DNA from: Argyresthia goedartella
Lineage: Eukaryota; Arthropoda; Insecta; Lepidoptera; Argyresthiidae
NCBI GenBank assembly: GCA_949825045.1
Contig: OX463813.1
Location: forward strand, 434,001 to 498,000
Direction of reading: 5' to 3'
DNA: 64,000 nt
Both the position numbers and the translations under genes were made by a program. Each line of letters opens with the position of its first letter. The first letter of the stretch is position 1. Of this stretch, positions 29,531 to 40,828 are shown in pieces. The notes under the pieces were generated by a model that was not told where the DNA came from, did no database searches, and was given only the letters and a program-made list of their open reading frames with translations.

Positions 29531-31665
29531 AAGGTACTTCACATCAAGAAAAATCTTTTTATCATCTGCATATAACAGGAATCTGCATTCACGAAATACT
29601 GTGCAAATGTCATAGAGATAGGCGTTATAGAAAAGAGGACCCAAATGAGAGCCCTGTGGTACCCCCGATGGTATGTTTATGAAGTTGGAATTATGTCCCC
29701 CAACAACCACAGCCTGCTGTCTATTAGATATATACGATGTAATCCACCGGTAGAGGTCACCGTGTATTCCCAAGTGGAATAATTTGCGCAGCAGTATGAC
29801 ATGGTCTACACGATCGAAAGCTTTCTTGAAATCTGTGTAGACCACGTCAACCTGTCTGCGTCTGTCCATCATGCCGAGAACAAAATTCAAAAATTCAGAA
29901 AGATTACTAACGGTGGATCGACTCTTAAGGAACCCGTGTTGCTGTGGGGGGATTCCGCGCGAAACAATGGGGTAAATACTGTTGTAAACGGCTTTTTCGA
30001 ATACTTTGCCAAACACATTGAGGATGGATATTGGCCTATAATGTTCAATATTATCCTTAGTGCCCTTTTTATGGATCGGAAGGATATGCGCTTTCTTCCA
30101 AATATTCGGATACGAGCCTTCCTTCAGCGATCTGTTGAACAGGATGCACAGAGGAAGACACAACTGTTTCGCGCATCGTACTATGAAATATGGTGGTATC
30201 TTGTCACTACCTGCACCACCATTGATATCAAGGGACTGAAGCAATTCAAGTATAGAGTCAGTGTGAAACTGAGTGGTACTGATAGTGTTGTTATCGTCAC
30301 AAAACGGTGGAGCCAAAGGAAGATCGGGATAGGATGTTGCTGGTTGACTGAATACTGAGCCAAAAAAATCGTTAAAACCTTTACAAATGCTAGGACCATC
30401 GGAATACTGCACACCATTGTAGACTAGTGATTGCGGGTAGGCCGATTTACATCTACGTGCTTTTACAAATGACCAAAATTGCTTAGGGTTGTTTTTTATA
30501 TTTGTTTGCATTGATTCAATATAGCGTTTAAAACATTCATCTTGAAGAGCCTTCTGCCTTTTGCGTAGTATTGAGAATTCAGTGTAATCTAAAGGATTAT
30601 TGTAGAGTTTCCATTTCTTGTGACAGTTGGCTTTAACCCTGTTTATTTTAATAAGTGCCTCGCTAAACCACACAGGATGTGACGTTTTTTTCCTTCTGGT
30701 GTCCTTAGGTATATGATCACTAATTGTCTTATTAATAGTAACATAAAAAATATTAATCGCATCATCAAGAGTGCCCTCATTGAGGCATTCGGACCAGTCG
30801 AACTTGCTGAGTATATTACAGATTGCATCATAGTCGCCCTTGTGAAAGCGGTGTCTAGGACAGTTTGCTTCGGTAAGAGGTTCGGATGTTAGGTCGTTGG
30901 CAAGTATTTCTAGGGAAGGGTGGGCTAGATCTTCCTTAATGAGCGGGACGGATGAACAAAAAAAAAAAAAAAAGAACGTGAAGTTTCAAGTGCGAAGTTG
31001 CTGAAAATTAAGTCTAAGGTATGACCGCTCTCATTGGTAATAGTGTTGAACTGATTAAATTCAAGTGCCTGAAATTCATCGACTAAATCAGTAGCTGCTT
31101 CTTGGACTGCTATAAGTTCCCTGCGCTGATGCTCAACACCGGTGGGTGACCATCGCAAGCAACGCAAGTTAAAATCGCCAGCGACAATAAAATTTGAATC
31201 AGGGTTTAAGGTTTTAACATGGTTCACGGATGAAATTAAATTATTAATGTGGAGGTGGAGAACCGGATAGAGGCCGCTTTTTTCGGGAAGATATGCAACA
31301 CATACGCATAAGTCCTTGGAAGTACCACGAAGAGCCTTAGCGGGTATGGTAACCCATAGGTATTCCGTGCTAGACGTAGTCCATTCAGGACGCGCAACCG
31401 CGTTTAGTGTGCGACGTGCGATAACCAATACTCCACCACCATCCTTCCTACCCGTGGCGATACGGTCGCGGTCAAGGCGAAATACATCGTAACGGTCATC
31501 GCATAGTTCGGAGTCCAGCACACCGTCTACGAGCCAAGATTCAGTAATAATTATCAGATCAAAATTGTTTGCTAAAATACTATTATATAATGTTAACGTC
31601 TTTGTCCTCAGTCCTCTGACGTTCTGATAATAAATATTAAATTGATTAGCCGCGAATGTAGTTCA
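29531..31665 (-). pseudogene. LINE D ORF2: endonuclease and reverse transcriptase, 3'-truncated
   Basis: Reading the minus strand from about 31665, the frame gives FNIYYQNVRGLRTKTLTLYN, DRKDGGGVLVI-like TGRKDGGGVLVIARR, FIVAGDFNLRC and HTLDLIFSNF (endonuclease). A 15-base A run at 30957-30972 breaks the frame. From 30673 RT follows: NGGAGSDKIPPYFIVRC, EHYRPISILN, QQHGFLKSRSTVSNL, YTDFKKAFDRVD, SGVPQGSHLGPL and the catalytic LLYADDKKIFLD. RT stops a few residues later where BEL gag begins (about 29531). CR1/Jockey-type, as LINE A. Confidence 0.9.
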
Positions 31666-31839
31666 AGTGAGGTTCTCCAGAGAAAGTAGTTACAATAGTG
31701 ATGAGACAATGCTTGGAACACATTAAAGCCATGATGCGGGAAGACAAGTGAGGGAGGTGTGTGTGTAATAGTGCGTGTAGAGTGGCGATTATCAAATATA
31801 ATGTTAAAATGTAGAAGCAAATAGCGGCGAAAGTACTAA

Positions 31840-33093
31840 TCACACGATTTTGTGAAAATCCACAGGAGTACGAATATGAATCAGGGGGCAGTTATCAGCT
31901 TTCCGGGCATATACATTGCAATGTTTGGTCCATACATAGGTGTAGTTATGCTTATTACATATCTCTTTTAGATCCATAAACATTTTTTTGTTGGATGGTG
32001 TGAGATGGTCGTGGACGTAAATTTTTTGCTCATCTCCAGAAAAGCCAATGTCCGATGTTTTGATGCCCTTTGTCTTGATTAGCCCTGCAACGATAGCATC
32101 TTTGTGCGAGCGGTTGCGAAGCTTTGTTATAATGACTTTAGGGCGACCAGGTTTAGCCTTCATCGGCTGTACGCGGTGCGCGAACTCAATGTCTTCGGGC
32201 TTGAGCACAACTCCCGCGTGCGCTGCTATTTTGATAGTTACATCACGTGGCGATTCATTTTTCAGCTCGGGGACTCCGGATACCTCCAGGTTGCTCATAC
32301 GTAGCCATTGTTGATGTGAGCCAAACTGGTACTCAAGTTCCGTGACGCGTTTCTCGGAAGCCAGTAAGTTGTTTTCGAGCACTGCAATTTTGTCGCTTTG
32401 TTTCTCAACTTCTACAAGTCTGGCGTCGAACTGGACAGTCAAGGATGTTACTTGCTTTTTTATTTCAGACTCAATAATTAGCCTGATCTCCTTCTTCAGT
32501 GCTTCGTTTCCCTTATGAATAAGGGCTTTGAGACGAGTCTCCAGGGAGGTGATGTCAAAAGCGCTGTTGTCCGACGACACAGGTTTATCGTCGGCTGTAA
32601 CATTAGGCTGAGGTGTGTTGGGCGAGACGGGTGAACTCACTTCGAACGTCGCGAGTTTAGCAGTGGCAGCGACAACAGCTGCGGCGGCGGCGGAGGCGGC
32701 GGCCGATGTTTGTAATGGTGGCGTCGAATCTTTAAGGCCTTCCTGGTTCAAATGACTAGTAGTAGACGGAGCACGCATAGGAGTCTGAGACCGTTGTTCT
32801 GATTAGCAACTGTCGCATTTATCCACCTTACGGTTGTCTGCAGGAAGCTTTTTGTAGTCCTTTGCCAATACATTCAAGCACAGGGGATGATAAGTGCGAG
32901 TGCAGGATAAGCAACTCATAAGTTCGGCGATGCTGAAGAATTTCCCGCAGGCTTCACATTTATGCCCTGATGCCTCGTAGTGCGCATGAGTGTACTCTGG
33001 TGCCCGTGGAGAATTAGGCCGTGTGCCAGGCGGAGGACGGGTTAAGATTGCGATGACTAATGAGGTTGACTTATTATATCTTTGCGGGAGCAA
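31840..33093 (-). pseudogene. LINE D ORF1: PHD finger, coiled coil, Baculo_FP-like domain
   Basis: Frame 33093-32803 has a PHD-type finger (HKCEACGKFFSIAELMSCLSC, then HPLCLN and CDSC) and stops. The next frame (32778-31840, 312 codons) has an Ala-rich stretch, a long coiled coil (residues about 70-155) and a C-terminal domain (WLRMSNLEVSGVPELKNES, IEFAHRV, KVIITKLRNRSHKDAI, TKHCNVYARK) of the type that resembles baculovirus FP proteins and is common in insect LINE ORF1s. A single stop separates finger and coil. The role is RNA binding in the LINE particle. Confidence 0.88.
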
Positions 33094-33264
33094 CCGATAA
33101 CACGTCTTGTTAGTTTAAGCTTCTCGGACGAACTCGATTCTTCTTCTTCGATCTTAAACTAAAGCGGTTTAATAGAATGGATCGATCGATAGCACAAAAT
33201 AAAAAATTATGGAAAAGTTGAAATCACAGAACACAACTCTGGTTGAAATCTACAGTGTTGAGTG

Positions 33265-34668
33265 ATCAACCCTAATTTCGATGTTCCCTCTTCGATTGCA
33301 GTCATGATGTTTTGATTCTCACGAACAATCCCTCCAATTGCATCTACTAGCTCTGATTCAGTCCTAGTCGTCTGGATCTTGTATTTGCCGCATATGACTT
33401 GATTGTCACCTTGGGCTAACAAAGTCGTCTTGGTATTTCTGTTCATTGATTCTCTCCTGATAACAAGCAAATTGACCACGCTCCATCCTTTTTGTCTTAA
33501 TCCTTCCAAGCCGCCATCTTGCCCATTCCAGCAGACTGTCTCGTCTGTTTTATTTGTTACTATGTCGTTATTGACATCCATCAAGTCTGGTCGTCCATTG
33601 TAATATATGAGACTCTTCTGAAAGAACTCATGGGTTCTTGAAATCAGACCACTGTAACCCAAGAATTGATCCATGACTTTGAAGACGGGTTTATTCGCTT
33701 GATCCCTCTGATGATTGTTCCATTTCGTGTAATCAATATGGTTCGCAATACAGATGTGATTGTAGTCACTTTCTCCCTGTCCAGAAGAGTTATCCATGAG
33801 CTTTTTTACTACAGTTTTGAGATCATCTGCCATAGTGAGTCCTTTGAACAGAGGGACGAAGTGTGTCTTAATCAGGTGTTCAGTGAGAACAAAATACTCC
33901 CTCAATCGCCATGACATGAGTGAGAAGAATCTGCCCTTTATCTTTATTTGTCCGAACGATTCCACTCAAGTTCAATGATTCAGGCGTTACTGTCCCAGAG
34001 GGATCTCTCAGGGAGGTTTTAAGATCTCTTGACGACCTGACAAGTTCTTTTACCCCCTTGTCCATTTTATCTTTATTCAATGCAGGGAGCAATGTGGTCG
34101 AGACACTGATCATTCCAAAAAGACGTACATCATTTATGTCGGCAAATATCCATATTCGGTTGTATAGGAATCTGAAGCTTTTAGGCTCTGTGTAACGTCG
34201 TATATATAGTTGCCGCATAAAGGTCCTTCCCATTATTCCAAGATCCATGTTATTTATGGGATACGACGGAGGCACCTTGTAAGGAATCTCCATGAACAGA
34301 CTTTCAAAGCCATCTGTTCGCCACAAGGTGAGCAGAGCTGGGTGTTCACTGATTTCATTGATTAGATGAAGACCTACTCCAAGTAATGCTTCTCTCGGTC
34401 TCTTTAACTCTGAGATAGATCGCCTGTAAATACAGTGGATGGAAGATGCTCTTATCAATCCATCCAAGACCCCTTCCATGAATGACCTCGGGACGACCTT
34501 CTTTTGAATGCTCAATGGGAATATACTTGTGTCGTCGCACCTCGAGTCCCCGCTCATCTTTAGGTCTCCATATAAGAATCCACACGCTCGTCCTATGTGG
34601 AAGCTCTGTTCAGGTGGGGAAACCTTCTCCCATTTCCCCATAGGAAGATTCTTTACTTCTCTATTCCG
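33265..34668 (-). pseudogene. Endogenous rhabdovirus-like L, copy 2
   Basis: Colinear with 25167-26565 of copy 1 and differing at roughly 1 percent of bases. Frame 34641-33880 (253 codons) holds the late L region and is open where copy 1 has the TAG (TAC here at 34279-34281) and where copy 1 lost a C. Frame 33965-33207 holds motifs [36 protein letters not shown] and [10 protein letters not shown] in one unbroken run. It contains the same unnatural joint between the L C-terminus and the RdRp start. The left edge (33265) falls inside the RdRp against non-viral sequence; the right edge joins a 47-bp BEL LTR piece. Confidence 0.92.
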
Positions 34669-34715
34669 AATAAATAAATCAGCCCTATAGACACAAAAAC
34701 TTATAGTTCAAAACA
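34669..34715 (+). repeat. 47-bp 3' end of the BEL F1 LTR attached to L copy 2
   Basis: AATAAATAAATCAGCCC to TATAGTTCAAAACA equals the last 47 bp of the F1 LTR (from its poly(A) signal to its end). It sits directly against L copy 2 on the left and LINE F on the right. The rest of the LTR is missing. Confidence 0.92.
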
Positions 34716-37700
34716 GCGGGTGTTTTCTAATCTTGATCAAACTTCAGAGTTGTCGATGTTAATGCGCAAAGCATTCACACCAGCTATGCTGACCTCCTTG
34801 TAACTTTTAGCGATCAGAACATATATGGTATTCTTATTTAGGAATATTTTCTTAAACCTTCACTTCCTCCTGCCATGTATGCTCTGCCAGGGTTCAGTCT
34901 CTATCGAAACGATAGGACGGGCAAGGCTGATGGCGGTGTAGCCATATACCTACGTCCCGACATTCCATGCAAAGTCATCAGCCAGTCGCCAAGCCTGTAC
35001 TCTGGTACCGCTGAACACATGTTCTTGGAGATTTACTTGCGTCACAATAAAGTCCTCCTGGGTGTCTCTTATCTTCGCATTGACTATTTTAACTCATTCG
35101 AAACTCTGAAAATGATCTGACTCCTCTTTATAGCGACACCCTAATTCTCGGCGACTTTAACACTTGCCTCCTCAAAAATAACGGTCGCTCAGCAAATCTG
35201 AAATCTCTTGTAAGTTCTTTAAACTTATACATTCTTCCCCTGGGTGCCACCCACTTTCAAACACACTGCGCCACTTCTCTTCGAGATCTGATGATTACTT
35301 CTAACATATCCAGGGTTGATGTACATGGCCAACTTAACGCCCCCTTCTCCTATCATGATTTGATTTACCTTTCATTCAAGTTAAGGCCTCCCAAGCGCGC
35401 AGCTAAATTCCTTGACATACGTAGCTTCAAGGGCATGGATCTTAACTCCCTTAAATCAGATGCCGCCTCTGTTGACTGGTCCCCTGTCGTTGGTAGCGAG
35501 GCCGTTGAAGACAAAGTTTGGAACTTTAACTCTATTGTCCTGAGCTTGTTTGATAAGCACGCTCCGGCCAAGAGTGTTTAGGTTAATCACCTACCTGCGC
35601 CGTGGCTTACTGACACCATCAAGGGTCTGATGGCCAAGATAAACCGTGCCAAGAGGAGATATAAGTTGGATCCGACTGACGCGAACATTTTAATTTTCAA
35701 ACGCCTCCGTTATATTTACACTCGTCTATGTCGTGATGCCATACGTCGTCACATCTACGAGGGTATTGAGAGCTATACTCCAGCACAAGTTCTGAAGACT
35801 CTTGGTGTAGGTAAGTCCCAGGACTTGGCTGCTGAAAATGTCGAGCTTAACGGTCTCAACTATTTCTTTGCCATCCCCCCTGTCGTGATAGACCCCCTCG
35901 TCAAGGAAGCCACCCTTCGTAACCTACGGTCCAAGACCACAGCATACAATTCACCCTTCAACTTTAACCATGTCGGAATCGGCGCAGTAAGGAGGGCAAT
36001 ATTAGCGATCTCTTCAAAGGTCATAGGTAAGGACAAGATCTGTTATCAGATGATAACCAGCGATCATCGATGAGCTATTACCTATCATCAACCACATAAT
36101 TAATTTGTCGCTTGAACAATCTTGCTAACCCACTCAGTGGAAACAGGCACTTGTGATTCCCCTCCCTAAAACGTACAATCCCGTCTCATTTCAAGAATTC
36201 CGTCCCATATCTATTCTGTCTATCCTCTCCAAAGTCCTGGAATCAATTCTTGACATCCAGCTCTCCTCCTGCCTTTCCTCAAAAAACTTATTAAATCCCC
36301 ATCAATCAGGTTTCAGGCCGGATCACAGCACTACCACGGCTCTGCTTAAAGTTACTGACGATATTCAATTGGCTATGGATCAGAAGCAGCTTACGGTCCT
36401 TACACTGCTTGATTTCAGTAGCGTCTTCAATTGAGTCGATTTCGATATCCTGGTTAAAATTCTAAAGTCGCTTAAAGTCTCCTCGCACTCGGCTCGCTGG
36501 TTTGACTCCTACTTGAGAGACCGCCAACAGCGCATTAAGTCTGAGGAGATCTCCACAGTCTGGTGTGAGCTCTCCACGGGTATCCCGCAGGGTGGAATCC
36601 TTTATCCTCTCCTCTTCTCAGTATTCATAAACTCCATATCTGACGTTCTTACTTCTTCTTATCATCTCTACGCAGATAACCTTCAAATATATCGTCACTT
36701 CTCTCCGTGTGATGTGAAACTGACTGTAGAGGCGTTGAATGCTGACCCCAAAAACATCAGGAAATTGGCTATTTCATATGGGCTGCAAGTCAACCCGGGA
36801 AAATCTCAAGCCATGATTATAGGTACCCGGCACTCGTTTAACTTGTTACAGAATTCGCCCGTCGATCTTTTATGGTATGATGGTACCATAATTACTTACA
36901 GTGAGAAAGCTAAGAATCTTGGGGTTTTATTTGACAACTTGCTGTCCTGGCCGCCTCATGTTTGTGAGGTTAGCAGACGAGTCTTTGCGTCATTTCACTC
37001 CCTCCGAAGATTGCAGTTCTTCCTGCCACGGCAGACTAAAGCCACTCTTGCTCAGTCCCTTCTACTACCTTTAATAGACTATGCGGATGTTTGTTGGGTC
37101 AGCGCGAACGACGAACAACTGAACAAACTCGAACGACTTCAAAATCTCGGGATTCGGTTTATCTACGGATTGCGCAAGTATGACCGTGTCTCCCAGTATC
37201 GCAAGGAGCTGGGGTATCTCCCGATCCGTCTTCGCCGTGACATGCACATTCTCTCCTATCTGTTCAATATTTTGCAAAATCCCCGATTCCCCACATATCT
37301 ACGCCAACGCTTTGACTTTCTTTTCCCCAGGGATAGCAATCCGAGATCCCACACGGTGTCTCTCCTTTTAACTCCTCGGCATAACACTGCCGCTTTCGAA
37401 CACTTGTTTAGGTTAAGAGCAATACGACTGTGGAACGCACTTCCCTGAGCTATTAGGGAAAGTCCCTCAATTTTCACTTTTAAGAAAAGATTGAAAGTGC
37501 ATTTCCTTTCTCTTCTGTAAAAGGTACTTTATCTATGTAGGTATTTGTATGATTTATTATAGGTTATGTATGTTCATGCCATATATTGTATTTTATGTAG
37601 TTGAAGTATATATTTTTATTTTATATTTGGTATAGTTTATATATATTTTGAAAATAATTTTCGTACGTATGTATAGAGTGTTATTGCGAACTAGGACTTT

Positions 37701-37845
37701 TCTGTATCATTAACTCTCCTGTATTGCCTAGGTTTGCTGGAAGAAATATCTTTTTAGAGATAAGCTCGCCTTTGCTTATAACATTTCTTTTAATTGTCTG
37801 TAACTTTATATTATCTATGCAATAAAGAATATGAAATGGTTTTTG
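34716..37845 (+). pseudogene. LINE F: endonuclease and reverse transcriptase, decayed
   Basis: The endonuclease starts near 34740 in a broken frame (NAQSIHTSYADLLVTFSDQN) and continues YALPGFSLYRNDRTGKADGG and LILGDFNTC. Later pieces give the linker (PWLTDTIKGLMAKINRAKRR) and RT: LVIPLPKTYNPVSFQEFRPI, NPHQSGFRPDHSTTTALL, LLDFSSVFN and STGIPQGGILYPLLF. The catalytic box reads YHLYADNLQIY, so the second Asp of YADD is Asn. The C-terminal part (DYADVCWVSANDEQLNKLER) is typical of CR1/L2-like LINEs of Lepidoptera. Stops and shifts occur at about 35120, 35580, 36073 and 36434. A 3' UTR with gataagctcgcctttgc and a gcaataaag tail ends near 37845. Confidence 0.88.
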
Positions 37846-38343
37846 TTTTAAGTCATTTGGATAAGTTACAACGAGTTTGACAGCGAGCTAATTGAAAGCA
37901 GAAAAATATAATAGATGCACGCCATTCCAGCGGAAGCATATTATTTCAGTTTCAGTTTTCCGGGTGAAGACTGTCTCTGTATCCTTCTGCCTTTATGTGT
38001 GTATGCCTCAACTAAACAATCCAGTATATTCTGAGCAAATGGCCTGTAACAGTCGCACGGATGGATCAAACGGACACCTGAGTGATCCTAAAAGGGTTTC
38101 TCCCTTAAAAATAGCCCTTTACTTACTTATTCGTAATATGAGGCTTTTTCAGGTACACTTGTTGTTTTCCGTTTGTTCAAACGCCACCTACACATTGATT
38201 CACGGGACTAAAACAACGAAATTCAACAACGTCTAACACCCTCACAATAGCATCTAACAGCTGTCTGTAACTGTCAGTCAAATCACCTCAAGCAACTGAC
38301 AGCTACCAGTGTGGCCAGACATACAAATTGTGAGAGGAACGTC
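37846..38343. other. No supported feature
   Basis: Sequence between LINE F and the errantivirus-like LTR. A 114-codon open stretch at 37892-38236 has no recognisable motif and I do not believe it is a gene. Confidence 0.4.
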
Positions 38344-38617
38344 TGTTATGTCCAGGTATTGTTCCGTATTACCGATTTATCATCAGTTTTACTATAATTT
38401 TCCACAATGCACCACGCGGCTATAAAAAGGGAAGCCGCTTGGGCTCCAGTTAGTTCAGACATAAAATTCATCGGGTTGCTTAGGTTTAGGCGCATAGCTC
38501 GCCTCGCGGTATAATTAAAATAAGGTTTGTTATTACTGTTTGTACTGTGAATCTAATAAATCCTTCTCCGGCGAATTTTTTTTTTTTAAAAAGTCACTTA
38601 GGGCGGGCCGCCTAACA
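38344..38617 (+). repeat. 5' LTR of an errantivirus-like Gypsy element
   Basis: 274 bp with TGTTATGTCC start and CCTAACA end. It holds a TATA box (TATAAAAAGG, 38421-38430), an initiator-like cagttagttcag about 30 bp downstream, and a poly(A) signal AATAAA at 38555-38560: a complete LTR promoter and terminator layout. A primer-binding site follows. No 3' LTR was found in the window. Confidence 0.75.
38421..38430 (+). promoter_or_regulatory. TATA box of the errantivirus-like LTR
   Basis: TATAAAAAGG lies about 30 bp upstream of an arthropod initiator-like TCAG context near 38450, as in many LTR promoters. Confidence 0.65.
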
Positions 38618-38621
38618 GTTT

Positions 38622-38638
38622 TGGTGTCAGAAGTGGGA
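38622..38638 (+). other. Primer-binding site
   Basis: TGGTGTCAGAAGTGGGA begins four bases after the LTR end. The leading TGG pairs with a tRNA CCA end. The tRNA was not identified. Confidence 0.6.
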
Positions 38639-38715
38639 TGCTGTAAGAGGTTTCCGATAAACCCTGGCATCTCGCACCCCTCTGGTCACCCGTTCGCGAA
38701 AAGTGTTCAGTGCTG

Positions 38716-38905
38716 TGGCCGACGGTAAGCCTTGACCCCCTCGTGGTTAAGCCCGCGCTGCTCACTCCAGCCCTTGTGGTCGACGTTAAGCCTCAACCCC
38801 CTCGTGGTTGAGCCCGCATCACGCCAGCGCAACCAGCCTAGCAGCCAATTTCCCTGGGTCGACGGTAAGCCTCCGCTATTTTGCGTGAGCCCGCATCCAT
38901 CACCG
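38716..38905 (+). other. Three structured leader repeats before gag
   Basis: Three units share CGACGGTAAGCC, a small hairpin, then AGCCCGC. The stems are CTTGACC/GGTTAAG (38731-38737 with 38745-38751), CTCAACC/GGTTGAG (38792-38798 with 38806-38812) and CTCCGC/GCGTGAG (38871-38876 with 38883-38889). One stem position changes as a pair (U-A to C-G) between units 1 and 2, which favours selection on RNA structure. In this position they could serve RNA packaging or translation of gag. Confidence 0.55.
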
Positions 38906-39304
38906 GTCTCAACTCCGCTTCACCTACTCGATTTCTAGCATCTGTCTGAGGAAGGCAGTCTTCGGGTCCTCACATCTTCAAAATCATCGAGTAAAATCTA
39001 TAAACAAGTGCAGTGAATACCTAAAATAAAAGTGAAGTGTAAAAATCAAACTATATAACATAAAGTCTTGTAACCTCCGTCTCATATTCGCGTAAACCGT
39101 GGAACACTACTCCAAGCGATTCTTGGAATTAAAAACTATAACTAAAACTCTGAAATTAATCTTAAGGCAAACTACTCTACTACGTCGACTCATCTGATAT
39201 TGTAAGTAATTTTATTTCTGTTTGTATTGTCTATTCAGTGCTATTGTTTTTCTATATCTCAATCTTTGCTCTCTAAACCCCAACGTCTAAATCACTATTT
39301 CAAA

Positions 39305-40130
39305 ATGTCTACTAAATTAAAAAAGTCAGAAGAAAAACAGGATAAAATGGATCTAATGTTTTTAAGTAAATTCGTGAAATCATTTAATGGTGATAGAGAA
39401 TCTCTCCCCGCCTTCCTGACTAGCTGCAAAAATGCAGTGGATCTGTGCATTCCGGATCAAAGGCCAATTCTGTGTAAATTCATTATTTACCAACTGCAGG
39501 GAAAAGCTGCCACAGCATGCAGCCTCAAAGATTTTAGAACTTGGGACGAGCGAAGGCGCTTTCTAAGACATACATTTGGTGAAAAGAAACACCTGTCCCA
39601 TCTCCTCATTGAACTGCAAAACAGCAGACAACTCTCAAGTGAAACAGTCACCCAGTTCGGTCTCCGCGTCGAGTCATGTCTGACAAAGATTCAGGCGGAC
39701 CGGAACCAACTACTCGGTAGAATATCTGCAATGGAGGATCTCGCGTTAAATGCATTTATTCTAGGCTTACACCCCAACGTCTCGACTGTACTAAGATGCA
39801 GAAATCCCTCCTCACTAAACAATGCTATCTCTCTAGCCTGCGACGAAGAAAAGGTCGTCTCTACAAAGAACTTTCCAATGGCTCCCTTTCAAATCTTGTA
39901 CCATATGCAACAAACAGGGCCATTCTAATTCGGAGTGCTTCCGGAATTAATCCCGGCCTCCAAAACAAATATCTCGTGTCCCTCAACCTTCGGGTTCTCA
40001 AAACTCCAATTACCCTGTGAGAAATAATTCTATAAAATCATGCGTAAAAACAAGGGTCACACGATAAACGAATGCCGTAAGCGCGAATACAACAATCGTC
40101 ACCGCACCTCGCAACCCGATCCTCCTGACT
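39305..40130 (+). pseudogene. Errantivirus-like gag
   Basis: The better start is the ATG at 39305 (MSTKLKKSEEKQDKMDLMF) rather than the one 78 bp upstream. The body has FVKSFNGDRESLPAFLTSCK, DERRRFLRHTFGEKKHLSHL and SETVTQFGLRVES, the pattern of gypsy/17.6/TED-type capsid proteins. The frame stops at 39928. In shifted frames two zinc knuckles follow: CTICNKQGHSNSEC (about 39897) and KNKGHTINEC (about 40045). Gag would form the capsid and package RNA. It is broken again by a LINE insertion at about 40133, and continues poorly after 45919. Confidence 0.75.
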
Positions 40131-40132
40131 CA

Positions 40133-40828
40133 GGCGCAGTGGCACCGCGTGTTTGTCCTGCAGAAGCGCGCCGTGCGGTTGCTGGCACGGGTACCGACTG
40201 ACGAGTCAGCCAGACCGCACTTTAAACAACTTAAGATTCTCACACTGCCTAGCCTACTCATTCTCCAAGTGGCCACGTATATGTGCGAGATAATATTCAC
40301 CTATACAAACGACTTGGAGAAGGGCATAGGTAAGAAAAGCGCAACTCCAACAAAATAGCTACAATCGCGCACAAACTGGAAAAAACTAGAAAAACAATCC
40401 ACTCTATGGGTCCGGTAGTGTACAACAAGCTACCTGGAGCTATCACTGATGCTCCGAGTGTGTCCATCTTTAAATGTAAATTAAGAACATGGCTTATTGA
40501 GAAGTCCCTGTACAGCTGTGATGAGTTTTTAGCATTAGGTATGTAACTAGTGAACTAGTCACATAATTTGACATTATAATTTACAATTACCATTGACATT
40601 ATTATTTACAGTTTGTTTTTTTTTTCTGTGACATATACTGACTTATTTAATTTACTGCGTGTAAGTTATTTTAAAATTGTTATCAATTGCTTATTATTGT
40701 ATAGACATGAGTAATATAAACATCCCTATGTACCAATTTATACTAGGTACATAACATTGAATTATGATTCATGTCATGACGTGTAATGAATATTATCAAT
40801 AAATGATGTCTATGTCTATATCTATGTC
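40133..40828 (+). pseudogene. LINE 3' fragment (end of RT)
   Basis: Plus-strand frame from about 40133: AQWHRVFVLQKRAVRLLARV and RPHFKQLKILTLPSLLILQV. In another frame come VVYNKLPGAITDAPSV and FKCKLRTWLIEKSLY, the last part of a CR1/Jockey-type ORF2. A tail of repeated tatgtc units ends the element, and E1 inserted in that tail. The LINE sits in gag of the Gypsy element; imperfect caggcgc/caggtgc copies at about 40133 and 45924 may be its target duplication. Confidence 0.78.

Noticed and set aside
37892..38236. 114-codon ORF as a possible host or viral gene.
   Set aside because: No motif, poor composition and no splice or promoter context.
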